Below the pieces are notes generated by a model. The model searched no databases. It was given only the letters and a program-made list of their open reading frames with translations, and was not told the origin of the DNA. A program made the position numbers and the translations under genes. Below, piece by piece: positions 9,048-18,106 of a DNA stretch of 62,047 nucleotides (its first letter is position 1; each line of letters starts with the position of its first letter). Source of the DNA: Arthrobacter sp. ISL-48 (GTDB taxonomy: Bacteria > Actinomycetota > Actinomycetes > Actinomycetales > Micrococcaceae); the NCBI RefSeq assembly GCF_018613805.1, contig NZ_JAGGPL010000027.1, forward strand, positions 1 through 62,047, given 5' to 3'.

Positions 9048-9980
9048 ATGACCGCCACCTCGCTGAGAAGTCCCCAGGGCGCAGGCCGCACCGGGGACAA
9101 GATCTTTTCCGGCGCCGCCCTGGCCGCCGGGTGCCTCATCCTGGCCGTCCTGTTCGGCGTTGCCCTGTTCCTGGTGGTCCAGGCGATCCCGGCTCTGACC
9201 GCTCCAGCGGACAAGATCCAGGGCGGAGCGGGCTTCTTCCCCTACATCTGGCCCATCGTCGTCGGCACCCTCATCGCCGCCGTCATCGCGTTGGTGATTG
9301 CCACGCCCATCGCCATCGGGGTGGCGCTGTTCATCTCGCACTTCGCGCCCCGGCAACTGGCCGCCGGACTGGGCTATGTGGTGGACCTCCTCGCCGCCAT
9401 CCCTTCCGTGGTCTACGGCGCATGGGGTGCCGCGTTCCTGGCCAAGGAAATCTCACCGGCCTATAACTGGCTGGCCGGGAACCTGGGCTGGCTGCCCATC
9501 CTCCAGGGCCCGGCCTCGGCTACCGGCAAGACCATCCTCACCGCCGGAATAGTTCTTTCGGTCATGGTCCTGCCCATCATTACGTCGCTCAGCCGGGAAA
9601 TCTTCCTCCAGGCGCCCAAGCTCCACGAGGAAGCCGCGCTCGCGCTCGGAGCCACCCGCTGGGAAATGATCAAAATGGCCGTCCTGCCCTTCGCCAGGCC
9701 GGGCATCATCAGCGCCGTCATGCTGGGATTGGGTCGCGCGCTCGGCGAAACCATGGCCGTAGCATTGGTCCTGTCATCCGGGGCCCTCACCGCGAGCCTG
9801 ATCCAGTCCGGCAACCAGACCATTGCCGCCGAAATTGCCCTCAACTTTCCGGAGGCCAGCGGCCTGAAGGTCAGTACGCTGATCGCCGCCGGCCTGGTCC
9901 TGTTCGTGATCACCCTGTGCGTGAACATGATCGCCCGCTGGATCATCACCCGGCACAAAGAATTCTCGGGAGCCAACTGA
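9048..9980 (+). CDS. pstC: Phosphate ABC transporter permease PstC
   Basis: This is one of the two membrane subunits of the Pst phosphate importer. The 310-residue product has six predicted membrane helices. The ABC-permease EAA loop is visible as EEAALALGATRWEMIKMAVLPFARPGI, split here around residues 200-226. The ATG at 9048 is preceded by GAAGGGTCGGA. The stop codon overlaps the pstA start by one base, indicating translational coupling. PstC is distinguished from PstA by the N-terminal segment GDKIFSGAALAAGCLILAV and by its gene order. Confidence 0.95.
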   Translation: MTATSLRSPQGAGRTGDKIFSGAALAAGCLILAVLFGVALFLVVQAIPALTAPADKIQGGAGFFPYIWPIVVGTLIAAVIALVIATPIAIGVALFISHFAPRQLAAGLGYVVDLLAAIPSVVYGAWGAAFLAKEISPAYNWLAGNLGWLPILQGPASATGKTILTAGIVLSVMVLPIITSLSREIFLQAPKLHEEAALALGATRWEMIKMAVLPFARPGIISAVMLGLGRALGETMAVALVLSSGALTASLIQSGNQTIAAEIALNFPEASGLKVSTLIAAGLVLFVITLCVNMIARWIITRHKEFSGAN

Positions 9981-11092
9981 TGACCGCCACCCTCACTCCC
10001 GTACGCAGCAAAAGGTCGGCCCTCACAAAAGGCCAGCTGCCCAAGTATGCTCCGTACGTTGTCCTGGCCACGGCCTTGATCATCGGCGCGGCCGTCCTGG
10101 CGCTGATCGGCTTCAACGCCTTCGGCTGGGGCATCCTCTCCGCCATCCTTTTCGCCGCCGGACTGGTCGGCTGGAGCGCCGCCGTCGAGGGATCACGCAA
10201 AGCAAAGGACAAGCTGGCCACCTGCCTCGTGGTGGGCTCGTTCCTGGTCGCGCTGCTGCCTCTCGTTTCGGTGATCTGGACGGTGCTGGTCAACGGAGTT
10301 CCCGGCATCATCACCCCGGGGTTCCTGACCAACTCCATGAACGGCGTCACGGGGGCATACGACAACAAGGCAGTTGAAGCTGGCGCACCGGTGCTCGGCG
10401 GTATCTACCATGCGCTGCTGGGCACCGTGCAGATCACCCTCCTGGCCACCGTCATCTCAGTCCCAGTTGGGCTGCTGACGGCCGTCTACCTCGTGGAGTA
10501 CGGCAATGACGGCAGGCTGGCACGAGCCATCACGTTCTTTGTGGACGTGATGACAGGCATTCCGTCCATCGTGGCCGGCCTGTTCGCGGCCGCCTTCTTC
10601 TTCGCGGTGGTCGGGCCCGGCACCAAAACCGGAGCCGTCGCCGCCGTCGCGCTTTCCGTCCTGATGATCCCCGTGGTGGTCCGCTCCAGCGAGGAAATGC
10701 TGAAGATCGTTCCCAACGAGCTGCGTGAGGCTGCATACGCCCTGGGCGTGCGCAAATGGCGCACCATCCTCAAAGTGGTGATCCCGACGGCGATCTCGGG
10801 CATCGCATCCGGCGTCACCCTGGCAATTGCCCGCGTCATCGGCGAGACCGCTCCCATTCTGGTCACCGCCGGTTTCGCCACGAACATCAACAACAACGTG
10901 TTCGGCGGCTGGATGGCCTCGCTGCCCACGTTCATCTACACCCAGATCCTCAATCCCACGTCGCCGTCCAATCCGGGCCCGTCGTCGCAGCGGGCTTGGG
11001 GGGCGGCCCTGGTGCTGATCATCCTGGTCATGATCCTGAACCTCGGCGCCCGGCTCATCGCCAGGATTTTCGCCCCCAAAACCGGGCGCTGA
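9980..11092 (+). CDS. pstA: Phosphate ABC transporter permease PstA
   Basis: This is the second membrane subunit of the Pst importer, 370 residues with about eight hydrophobic segments. It includes an N-terminal pair of extra helices before the permease core. The permease signature is REAAYALGVRKWRTILKVV. The true start is the ATG at 9980, which shares its A with the pstC TGA stop; the longer frame from 9917 merely runs back through pstC. It lies 77 bases upstream of pstB in the same operon. Confidence 0.95.
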   Translation: MTATLTPVRSKRSALTKGQLPKYAPYVVLATALIIGAAVLALIGFNAFGWGILSAILFAAGLVGWSAAVEGSRKAKDKLATCLVVGSFLVALLPLVSVIWTVLVNGVPGIITPGFLTNSMNGVTGAYDNKAVEAGAPVLGGIYHALLGTVQITLLATVISVPVGLLTAVYLVEYGNDGRLARAITFFVDVMTGIPSIVAGLFAAAFFFAVVGPGTKTGAVAAVALSVLMIPVVVRSSEEMLKIVPNELREAAYALGVRKWRTILKVVIPTAISGIASGVTLAIARVIGETAPILVTAGFATNINNNVFGGWMASLPTFIYTQILNPTSPSNPGPSSQRAWGAALVLIILVMILNLGARLIARIFAPKTGR

Positions 11093-11169
11093 CTCGTTTC
11101 GGCAGGGCATTCCACACCTCGCGGCCAGCCCCTAAACTCAACATCTACCCCAGCAAGTGAAGGAACATC

Positions 11170-11949
11170 ATGTCTAAGCGGATCGACGTCAAGGACCTGA
11201 ACGTGTACTACGGCAATTTCCTGGCCGTGGAGGACGTCAGCATCAACATCGAGGCCAAGTCCGTCACCGCGTTTATCGGCCCGTCCGGTTGCGGAAAGTC
11301 CACCTTCCTGCGGACCCTCAACCGCATGCACGAGGTCCTGCCCGGTGCGAGGGTGGAGGGCGAAGTGCTCCTGGACGGGGACAACCTGTACGGACCCGGT
11401 GTGGACCCGGTGACGGTGCGGTCCCAGATCGGCATGGTGTTCCAGCGACCCAACCCGTTCCCCACCATGTCCATCCGGGATAACGTGCTGGCCGGCGTGA
11501 AGCTGAACAACCAGAAGTTCTCCAAGGGTGAGGCCGACACCCTGGTCGAGCGGTCGCTGCAGGGTGCCAACCTCTGGAATGAGGTCAAGGACCGGCTGGA
11601 GAAGCCGGGCTCCGGGCTGTCAGGCGGGCAGCAGCAGCGCCTCTGCATCGCCCGGGCCATCGCCGTGGAACCGCAGGTGATCCTGATGGACGAGCCATGC
11701 TCCGCGCTGGACCCGATTTCCACCCTCGCCATCGAGGACCTCATCAACGAGCTCAAGGACCAGTACACGGTGGTGATCGTGACGCACAACATGCAGCAGG
11801 CCGCCCGAGTCTCGGACAGAACCGCGTTCTTCAACATCGCGGGCACCGGCAAGCCCGGCAAACTGATCGAATACGGCGACACGCACACCATTTTCAGCAA
11901 TCCGACAGTGAAGGCCACCGAAGACTACGTCTCCGGCCGCTTCGGGTAG
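11170..11949 (+). CDS. pstB: Phosphate ABC transporter ATP-binding protein PstB
   Basis: This is the ATPase subunit of the Pst importer, 259 residues, the usual PstB length. It shows Walker A GPSGCGKST (residues 37-45), the Q-loop in GMVFQRPNPFPTMS, the signature LSGGQQQRLCIARA, Walker B VILMDEPCSALDP and the H-loop VIVTHNM. The start is supported by GAAGGA seven to ten bases upstream. The stop codon lies only five bases from the stop of the convergent pit gene, with no room for a terminator between them. Confidence 0.97.
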   Translation: MSKRIDVKDLNVYYGNFLAVEDVSINIEAKSVTAFIGPSGCGKSTFLRTLNRMHEVLPGARVEGEVLLDGDNLYGPGVDPVTVRSQIGMVFQRPNPFPTMSIRDNVLAGVKLNNQKFSKGEADTLVERSLQGANLWNEVKDRLEKPGSGLSGGQQQRLCIARAIAVEPQVILMDEPCSALDPISTLAIEDLINELKDQYTVVIVTHNMQQAARVSDRTAFFNIAGTGKPGKLIEYGDTHTIFSNPTVKATEDYVSGRFG

Positions 11950-11954
11950 TCCCG

Positions 11955-12971
11955 CTAGCTGCCCGCGAGGGGCGACAGGGCGAGAGCCAGCACAAACGCC
12001 CCGGCCGCCGTCGCTGCCGGCGTCAGTACCCAGAGCCACACAATGCGGATCACCAGCTTCCGGTTGGTCACGGAGAAGTGCTGGTTCTCGCCGGCGCCCA
12101 GCACGGCGGACGTGACCGTGTGGGTGGTGGACACCGGCCAGTGCAGCCCGATCGCGCCGACGAACAGCATGAGGGCGCTGAAGATCTGGGCCACGGATCC
12201 CCGGAGCGGGTCGACCCGGGTGATCTTGTAGGCGATGGTGTGCGAGATCCGCCAGCCGCCGAAGAGCGTACCCGCCGTAATCATCAGGGCCGATAGCAGG
12301 GCAATCCACAAGGGGAGGGTGCCGCCGTCGGAATAGCCTGCCGCCAACAGCGCAAGAAGCAGCACGGCACTGACCCGCTGGCCATCTTGCAGCCCATGCC
12401 CGAACGCCACGGCGCCGGCCGCGATCGACTGGCTGCGGCGGAAGCGCTGGTTGATAACGTTGGGCTGTGCGTAGCGTGCCGCCCACGTGACCGGGAAGAC
12501 CAGCAGGAATGCGCCGCTGTAGGCAACCAGGGGAGACAGCAGCAGCGGCAGCACCACCTGGAAGAGCAGCGATTGGTCCACCCCGCCGACGCCTGTGCCG
12601 CACACCGCCAGGCTCGCGAGCCCGGCGCCGGCCAAGCCTCCAACCAGCGCATGCGTGGAGGACGCCGGGACGCCCTTCCACCACAGCAGGACGCCCCAGG
12701 CGAAGGCGCTCGCGAGGCCTGCCGTCAGGATGCTGAGGCCGTCCGTGCCGTTTGGCAGACTGATCCACGTCTGGCTGACCGCCACGGCCAGGCCGGCGCT
12801 CAGCAGGGCGCCCAGGAAGTTGAAGAAGGCGGCAAGCAGCACGGCCACACTCGGCGTGAGCGCGCGGGTCCGGACCGCCAGCGCAACCGAAGTGGAAACG
12901 TCCCTGAATCCGTTCAGGAACGCGAACGCCGCAGTCAGCAGGACCACGGCGCCGAAAATGACAGCGGTCAC
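11955..12971 (-). CDS. pit: Inorganic phosphate transporter, PiT family
   Basis: The 338-residue membrane protein of the PiT family imports metal-phosphate complexes using the proton gradient (low affinity). Two internally repeated halves carry the PiT signatures FLNGFRDVSTSVALAVRTR (near residue 18) and FGHGLQDGQRVSAVLLLAL (near residue 200). The start is a GTG at 12971, one base after the stop of the PhoU-like gene, so the two are translationally coupled. It converges on pstB, placing low- and high-affinity phosphate uptake tail to tail. Confidence 0.9.
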   Translation of the reverse strand: MTAVIFGAVVLLTAAFAFLNGFRDVSTSVALAVRTRALTPSVAVLLAAFFNFLGALLSAGLAVAVSQTWISLPNGTDGLSILTAGLASAFAWGVLLWWKGVPASSTHALVGGLAGAGLASLAVCGTGVGGVDQSLLFQVVLPLLLSPLVAYSGAFLLVFPVTWAARYAQPNVINQRFRRSQSIAAGAVAFGHGLQDGQRVSAVLLLALLAAGYSDGGTLPLWIALLSALMITAGTLFGGWRISHTIAYKITRVDPLRGSVAQIFSALMLFVGAIGLHWPVSTTHTVTSAVLGAGENQHFSVTNRKLVIRIVWLWVLTPAATAAGAFVLALALSPLAGS

Positions 12972-12972
12972 C

Positions 12973-13590
12973 TCACGATTCCTTGACGATGATGCTGCCC
13001 ACCTGGGTGGCGATGCGCCGCATGTCCTTGGTCACTTCCACCAGCTGGTTGGCGATGTCGCGGTTGCGGGCATACTGGGCCCACTTCATGTCCGTGATCA
13101 TGTCCGCAACCCAAACCCGGTGCGTGCGTTCTGCGCGCTTTGCCAGGCGCAGGATCTCAATCCAGTAGTCCTCGAGATCGTCGAGGTTGTCGAGCCGGCG
13201 CATGGCGTCCACGGTAAGTTCCGCCTGGCGGCTGATGATCTCCAGCTGGTCCGCCGCCCGTTTTGGCAGCCGCTCCAGTTTGTACAGGGCAACCAGCTCA
13301 CCGGCAGCGTCCAGTTTCTCGATTGCTTCGTTGAGGTAGCGGGACAGCGCGTACATGTCCTCGCGTGGGAGCGGGTTCACAAAGCTGGTGCGCATGTGGG
13401 TGAGCAGCGCAAAGTGCAGCTCGGCGGACTTGGCCTCGTGGTTGTGCATGTCCTCCACGAGCTTGCCGTGCTCGGCTGCGGGGACCCCCAAGAGCTCGGC
13501 CAGGGTGGCGCCGGCCAGCACGATCTGATGTGCCATCTCCGAGAGGAGGATCAGCCCGGCGGGCTCCTGGGGGAAAAGGCGCAGCTTCAC
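12973..13590 (-). CDS. DUF47/PhoU-like protein paired with Pit
   Basis: This 205-residue, all-helical protein of the DUF47 (PhoU-like) family is typically encoded immediately upstream of PiT transporters, where it is thought to modulate phosphate or metal transport. The repeated E/D-rich helices (HNHEAKSAELHFALLTHMRTSF and DNLDDLEDYWIEILRLAKR, partly shown) fit PhoU-type three-helix bundles. It starts at a GTG (13590) with CGGAG upstream and is followed by pit after one base. It is not PhoU itself, which normally sits with pst genes and has a duplicated PhoU domain. Confidence 0.85.
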   Translation of the reverse strand: MKLRLFPQEPAGLILLSEMAHQIVLAGATLAELLGVPAAEHGKLVEDMHNHEAKSAELHFALLTHMRTSFVNPLPREDMYALSRYLNEAIEKLDAAGELVALYKLERLPKRAADQLEIISRQAELTVDAMRRLDNLDDLEDYWIEILRLAKRAERTHRVWVADMITDMKWAQYARNRDIANQLVEVTKDMRRIATQVGSIIVKES

Positions 13591-13709
13591 GTGGTGTGGT
13601 CTCCGGAGGATGTACTGGGCTGGGAGCTGCCGGCCTTGTGACTTGACGCCGCCCGCAACTGACGCTTACTCTACCGGCCCGGAAGGGGCCCTAAAAATGG
13701 GCCTAAAAA

Positions 13710-13795
13710 TGGTGCCGAACCGGATACGCCTCTCGGCGGTAGGCCGCTCTAGGCGGCTAATTGTTGAAGCCCGGGGGTTTCGCGGCTCGGCACCA
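13710..13795. repeat. Intergenic inverted repeats upstream of the PhoU-like gene
   Basis: A nine-base inverted repeat, TGGTGCCGA (13710-13718) with TCGGCACCA (13787-13795), encloses a smaller hairpin around 13744-13757 (GCCGC/GCGGC arms). The gap 13591-13865 also holds a short ACCCC/GGGGT hairpin near 13847. The position between two reverse-strand genes fits a terminator for the upstream gene of unknown function, followed by the promoter of the phosphate pair. Confidence 0.4.
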
Positions 13796-13865
13796 GTTTC
13801 AGTGTTCTACGTTGGCTGGCCCAAGTCAACATTGACAGATCGGACCCCTTGGGGTTGAGCGCAGG

Positions 13866-14534
13866 TCAGTCCAGCTCGCCCAGGCGCCAGGCATTAGCTG
13901 CGTGCTCAAGGTCTTCCGCCGTCTTCACGAGCTGGTGGGAGTTACGGGTCAGCTTGCTCGCGTGGGCCTCGTTGGAGTGCTCGGCGCCATCAGCGATCGT
14001 CGCCTGGCCGAGTGCCACCACCCGGCAGAAGGCCGCAGAACGTTCCAGCGCGACATCGAACTCGCCGTCGAACGCCCCGGACAGGATGGCGTCAGCCATG
14101 GCGGTCATCTCGGCCGCACCGGGCGGCTCAGCGGCTCCTGCCACCACATTGGAGACCTGCGCCGTGTCTTTGCCGGCACGGAAGTACACCGAAATCCGTT
14201 CCGGGTCCTGAACCGTGGCCGCGCGCAGGGCATAAAGCCGCCACAGCGCACCGGGAAGGGACCGCGCCGGACTCTCGGCCCACATCTCGGCGATGGCTTC
14301 CAGGCCCTGCTCGTCAGCCAGCCTGACCAGCCGCTCGGTGATGACGGGGTCGTCGCTGTCACGTCCGTGGCGTACCAGCGCCTGGGCTGCGAGGTGCGCA
14401 GCCTCCGAGACTCGGGCGGGATCGGCGCCGCCCGCGAAAGGCTCAAAATCAATGGGGGCGAAAGGCTTCGGCTTGTGATGCCGGTTGGCTCCGCCGTACT
14501 GGCTGGGTCCTGCTTGCTCGCTCATGGCACCCAC
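13866..14534 (-). CDS. Conserved-looking actinobacterial protein of unknown function
   Basis: I do not recognise the family. The 222-residue protein has a charged, disordered-looking N-terminus rich in H, K and P, then a largely helical Ala-rich body with no membrane segment, signal peptide or catalytic motif I can name. Sequences of this kind occur beside tRNA-Lys in related actinobacteria, from memory and unverified. Two starts are possible: GTG at 14534, four bases after AGGAG, or ATG at 14525, thirteen bases after it. It is divergent from tRNA-Lys. Confidence 0.65.
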   Translation of the reverse strand: MGAMSEQAGPSQYGGANRHHKPKPFAPIDFEPFAGGADPARVSEAAHLAAQALVRHGRDSDDPVITERLVRLADEQGLEAIAEMWAESPARSLPGALWRLYALRAATVQDPERISVYFRAGKDTAQVSNVVAGAAEPPGAAEMTAMADAILSGAFDGEFDVALERSAAFCRVVALGQATIADGAEHSNEAHASKLTRNSHQLVKTAEDLEHAANAWRLGELD

Positions 14535-14745
14535 GCTACTCCTGTGCCGCTGCGGAAATCGAGCATCGCGTGTACAGGGGTTCGAGGGATCGGCGTCTGA
14601 TCCGGCGCCGGAAGGGACCGCGGAAAACCACGGCAGGAAAGGTACGACGGCGGCACTGACCCGGTGCGGGAGCGGCCCCGCGTGTGGGGTACAGTATTAA
14701 CGTCCAGAAATGGACGGGCTGATCGGCTGTTATGGCGGTCGGCTG

Positions 14746-14818
14746 GGGCCTTTAGCTCAGTTGGTAGAGCATCGGACTTTTAATCCGTGGGTCGTGGGTT
14801 CGATCCCCACAGGGCCCA
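14746..14818 (+). tRNA. tRNA-Lys (anticodon UUU)
   Basis: A complete 73-base cloverleaf can be folded. The acceptor arm GGGCCTT pairs with AGGGCCC (one G-U), the D-arm is GCTC/GAGC, the anticodon loop is CTTTTAA with anticodon TTT, and the T-arm is GTGGG-TTCGATC-CCCAC. The discriminator base is A and CCA is not encoded. A six-base hairpin with a GAAA tetraloop (14701-14716) lies in the leader. A strong terminator follows 20 bases downstream. Confidence 0.97.
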
Positions 14819-14837
14819 CTCTTTTAGCGAAGAGTGG

Positions 14838-14875
14838 AAAACCCCGGTCTCCTGTCACCAGGAGGCCGGGGTTTT
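14838..14875 (+). terminator. Intrinsic terminator of tRNA-Lys
   Basis: A long stem, AAAACCCCGG-T-CTCCTG, pairs with CAGGAG-G-CCGGGGTTTT around a four-base TCAC loop and ends in TTTT. It follows the tRNA directly. The symmetrical A and T ends mean it could work in both directions. Confidence 0.9.
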
Positions 14876-14958
14876 GTGTCGGGAAGAAATTAACAGGGTG
14901 TATCCGGCGCGGGGCCCTAAGATATGGAGCAATACCCTCCCAGTGGAAAGGCCCCTTT

Positions 14959-15969
14959 GTGGCGAACACCAACGGCCGACGGCTACCGCGCCTCAACGAC
15001 GTAGCCGCGCTGGCCGGTGTGTCACATCAGACCGTGTCCAGGGTGGTCAATAACCACCCCAACGTCAGCAAGGCAACGCGGGAGCGGGTTGAGGCAGTCA
15101 TTTCCGAGCTCGGATACCGCCGCAACACCGCTGCCCGCAGCCTGGTGACCCGCCGGTCCCAGACCATCGGCGTTGTGGGCAGCGAGTTGTCCCAGTACGG
15201 CCCCGCCAACACGATCCTGGGTGTGGAACAGGCTGCGCGGAACGCCGGATACTTCGTCAGCATCGCAGCGCTCAAGACCGTCAATCGGGACAGTATTTCC
15301 GACGCCCTGCGCCACTTCCAGGACCAGTCAGTGGACGGAGTGGTGGTGGTTGTTCCGCACTCTGAGACGCTCAGCGCGCTGGACGAGATGGCCTTGGACG
15401 TGCCCGTCGTGACGGTGGGCTCGCTGGGCAACGACAAGATCAGCGGTGCCATGGTCGACCAGAAGCGCGGCGCGGAACTCGCCGTCAGGCATCTCATCGA
15501 GCAGGGGCACAAGAGGATCGGCCACATCTCCGGACCCCTTGACTGGATCGACGGTGCCGCAAGGGCGGACGGGTGGAGGGAGACGCTGCGCGCTGCGGGC
15601 CTCGAGGATGACCTCCTCTTTCACGGCGACTGGAGCGCGGGCAGCGGCTATAAGATCGGACGCGAGTGGGCAGCGGAGCTTACAGCCACCGCAATCTTCG
15701 TGGGCAACGACCAGATGGCTCTTGGGTTGCTGAGGGCATTCAGTGAGGCCGGAATCAGTATCCCGGGTGATGTGTCGGTGGTGGGGTTTGATGACACTCC
15801 CGAGGCGGCCTACTTTGTTCCGCCGCTGACAACCGTGCGCCAGGACTTCGAGGAACTCGGCAGGCGCTGCGTGGATGCGATGGTCGGGGAAATTGAGCAG
15901 GGAGCGGCGGTCAGCGGAGTCGTGGTTACTCCGGAGTTGGTAGTGCGGGGAAGCACTGCGGCCATCTGA
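14959..15969 (+). CDS. LacI-family transcriptional regulator (arabinose island)
   Basis: The 336-residue LacI/GalR-type repressor has an N-terminal helix-turn-helix (LNDVAALAGVSHQTVSRVVNN) and hinge helix region ERVEAVISELGYRRNTAARSL. A periplasmic-binding-like effector domain follows (VVGFDDTPEAAYFVPPLTTVRQDFEELGRR). The start is GTG 14959 with GGAAAGG eight bases upstream; the open frame extends back through the tRNA but is not coding there. It converges with the arabinose-type ABC transporter operon, making it the best candidate for binding the TGTGAACGCTAACA sites upstream of ytfQ and araB. The effector is probably L-arabinose or a derivative, by context only. Confidence 0.9.
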   Translation: MANTNGRRLPRLNDVAALAGVSHQTVSRVVNNHPNVSKATRERVEAVISELGYRRNTAARSLVTRRSQTIGVVGSELSQYGPANTILGVEQAARNAGYFVSIAALKTVNRDSISDALRHFQDQSVDGVVVVVPHSETLSALDEMALDVPVVTVGSLGNDKISGAMVDQKRGAELAVRHLIEQGHKRIGHISGPLDWIDGAARADGWRETLRAAGLEDDLLFHGDWSAGSGYKIGREWAAELTATAIFVGNDQMALGLLRAFSEAGISIPGDVSVVGFDDTPEAAYFVPPLTTVRQDFEELGRRCVDAMVGEIEQGAAVSGVVVTPELVVRGSTAAI

Positions 15970-15971
15970 CG

Positions 15972-16036
15972 TGCGCGAACTGGCAGCTGATTCCCTCAAA
16001 GTTCCGGTTTGAGGTCATTAGCTGCCAGTTCGCGCA
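15972..16036. terminator. Long hairpin between convergent lacI and yjfF-like gene
   Basis: A 17-base perfect inverted repeat, TGCGCGAACTGGCAGCT (15972-15988) and its complement (16020-16036), encloses a second hairpin, CCTCAAA (15994-16000) with TTTGAGG (16008-16014). It starts two bases after the lacI stop and fills the gap between convergent genes. A bidirectional, U-tract-less terminator is the simplest reading. Confidence 0.7.
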
Positions 16037-16058
16037 GCAGGGCCGGGCCCGTCTGCGG

Positions 16059-17075
16059 CTAATTTGTGCGTCTGGTGAACAGCCGCTGCAGCAGGATGAA
16101 GACCAGCAAGAGCCCGCCGATGACAATCTTGGTCCACCAGGAACTCAGGGTTCCGTCATAGGCGATGAACGTCTGGACGATGCCCAGCACCAGGACTCCG
16201 ACGACTGAACCCAGCACGTAGCCAACCCCGCCGGTCAGGAGGGTTCCGCCTATGACCACCGCAGCGATGGCGTCCAGCTCCATGCCCTGCGCCGCGAGGC
16301 TGTAGCCCGACAGGCTGTAGAAGGAGAAGAGGATCCCGGCAATGGCCGAGCAAAGCCCGCTGACGGAGTAGACGAGGACTTTGGTGCTCTTGACGGCAAG
16401 GCCCATCAGCATGGCGGAGTGCTCGTTGCCGCCGATGGCGTACACCGTCCGTCCAAAACGTGTGTGGTGAAGGACGAAGAACGCGACGCCGACGACGACG
16501 AGTGCGATCAGGACCCCGGGAGAGATGAACAGCTCCTCCGAGAGGGGGATCCTCGCCTGGGCCATGCCTGTGAAGAAGGGGTCCGTGACGGGAATGGATT
16601 CGAGGCTGATCACATAGCACAGACCGCGTGCCAGGAACATTCCGGCCAGCGTCACGATGAACGGCTGGATATCGAAATACTGGATGATCAGCCCCATCAG
16701 CAGCCCAAGTCCTCCGCCGATGACCAGCACGGCCAGAATGACGATGCCGGGGTTCCAGCCGTTTTGAAGCATGGTGGCCGTGACCATCATGGACAGGGCG
16801 ACGACGGCCCCAACGGACAGATCGATTCCTCCCGTAAGGATGACAAAGGTCATGCCGACAGCCAGGACAATCAGGAAGGTGTTGTCGATGAAGAGGTTCA
16901 GGAGCACCTGACCCGAGAGGAAGCTCGGGTACATGCCGGCACCGACAATAAACATCAGGATGAAGAGGACCAGGGTCGCGAGCGTGGGCGCGTAGCGGGC
17001 GCCGCTACGCATGCGGGTCCGGACGGCCGAGGGCTTTTTGATCGTGGGCGGGGCCACTGTGGAGAGGGGAGACAT
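16059..17075 (-). CDS. yjfF: Sugar ABC transporter permease, YjfF type
   Basis: This is a membrane subunit of a sugar importer (RbsC/AraH-type permease family). The 338-residue product has about nine hydrophobic segments and the family hallmark GGIDLSVGAVVALSMM plus the later VIGGTLLTGGVGYVLGSVVGV. Its ATG overlaps the stop of the upstream permease gene (ATGA). In E. coli, YtfQRT-YjfF imports galactofuranose. Here the position beside araBDA suggests L-arabinose or arabinofuranose-containing sugars, which is inference. Confidence 0.88.
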   Translation of the reverse strand: MSPLSTVAPPTIKKPSAVRTRMRSGARYAPTLATLVLFILMFIVGAGMYPSFLSGQVLLNLFIDNTFLIVLAVGMTFVILTGGIDLSVGAVVALSMMVTATMLQNGWNPGIVILAVLVIGGGLGLLMGLIIQYFDIQPFIVTLAGMFLARGLCYVISLESIPVTDPFFTGMAQARIPLSEELFISPGVLIALVVVGVAFFVLHHTRFGRTVYAIGGNEHSAMLMGLAVKSTKVLVYSVSGLCSAIAGILFSFYSLSGYSLAAQGMELDAIAAVVIGGTLLTGGVGYVLGSVVGVLVLGIVQTFIAYDGTLSSWWTKIVIGGLLLVFILLQRLFTRRTN

Positions 17076-18106
17076 CAGACTGCGACCTTTTCCTTAGTGC
17101 GAAGCGGGCTTGCGGGCTTGAGGTTCCTCAGGAGGTTCCGTGCCTTTGGCGCCTGCAGCAGGCAAACCGTGAGGACCACCAAAGCTTTGAACACCAAGGT
17201 GACCTCCGGGGGGATGCCCAGGGTGTAAACGGTGGTGGTCAGGGTCTGGATGATGAAAGCTCCCACCACTGTGCCTACCAGGCTGTAGCGTCCGCCGGCG
17301 AGCGAAGTCCCACCGATGACGACCGCGAGGATGGCGTCCATTTCGATGTACAGGCCGGCGTTGTTCGCGTCAGCCGCAGTGACGTTGGAGCTGATCATCA
17401 GGCCGGCAATCGCAGCGCAAAATGCGCTGAAGATGTACACGATCCAAATGATGTTGCGTGCCCGCAGTCCGGCCAGCCGGCTGGCGACGGGATTAATGCC
17501 CACGGCTTCAATCAGTGTTCCCAGGGCTGTCCGGCGCGTCAGGACCGCGGCCAGAATGAAGACGACGGCGGTGATAAGGATGGAGATGGGGAGGGTGAAG
17601 AGGTAGCCAGCGCCAATTGCCTTGTAGCTGTCATTGGTCACGGAGACGATCTGGCCGTCGGTGATGAGCTGCGCGATGCCGCGGCCGGCGGTCATGAGGA
17701 CCAGCGTGGCGATGATGGGCTGGACTCCGATGGTGGAGACCAGGAAACCGTTCCAGACGCCAAGGACCAGGCCGGCCACAACCGCTATGACCACCGCCAC
17801 AGCCGCAGTAGCGGGCGAAGCCGGCTCAGGAGAAGCGGCAATGTAGGCGCAGGAGGCCGCACCGGCAATGGCAACCACGGCGCCAACGGACAGGTCGATA
17901 CCCCTGGAGGCAATGACCAAAGTCATGCCGAGGGCGATGAGGATCGTGGGGGCTCCATTGCGCATGATGTCGATGATGCTGCCGTAGAGGTGGCCGTCCT
18001 GCATGCGCAGGCTCAGGAAGTCTCCCCGGAATATCTGGTTGACCGCCAACAGCGCGACGAGGGCGATGACCGGCCAGGCCAGCCGGTTTTTCAGAACGGA
18101 TTTCAC
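17075..18106 (-). CDS. ytfT: Sugar ABC transporter permease, YtfT type
   Basis: This is the partner permease of the arabinose-island importer, 343 residues with multiple membrane helices. The conserved cytoplasmic/pore segment is SRGIDLSVGAVVAIAGAASCAY, and VIGGTSLAGGRYSLVGTVVGAF lies near the C-terminus. It starts at a GTG whose GTGA overlaps the stop of the ATPase gene by three bases, and its own stop overlaps the next permease start. Both overlaps point to one tightly coupled operon. Confidence 0.88.
   Translation of the reverse strand: MKSVLKNRLAWPVIALVALLAVNQIFRGDFLSLRMQDGHLYGSIIDIMRNGAPTILIALGMTLVIASRGIDLSVGAVVAIAGAASCAYIAASPEPASPATAAVAVVIAVVAGLVLGVWNGFLVSTIGVQPIIATLVLMTAGRGIAQLITDGQIVSVTNDSYKAIGAGYLFTLPISILITAVVFILAAVLTRRTALGTLIEAVGINPVASRLAGLRARNIIWIVYIFSAFCAAIAGLMISSNVTAADANNAGLYIEMDAILAVVIGGTSLAGGRYSLVGTVVGAFIIQTLTTTVYTLGIPPEVTLVFKALVVLTVCLLQAPKARNLLRNLKPASPLRTKEKVAV

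Noticed and set aside
14710..14958. N-terminal extension of the LacI gene through tRNA-Lys
   Set aside because: The frame is open but passes through the tRNA and its terminator. GTG 14959 has a good ribosome site and gives the normal LacI length.
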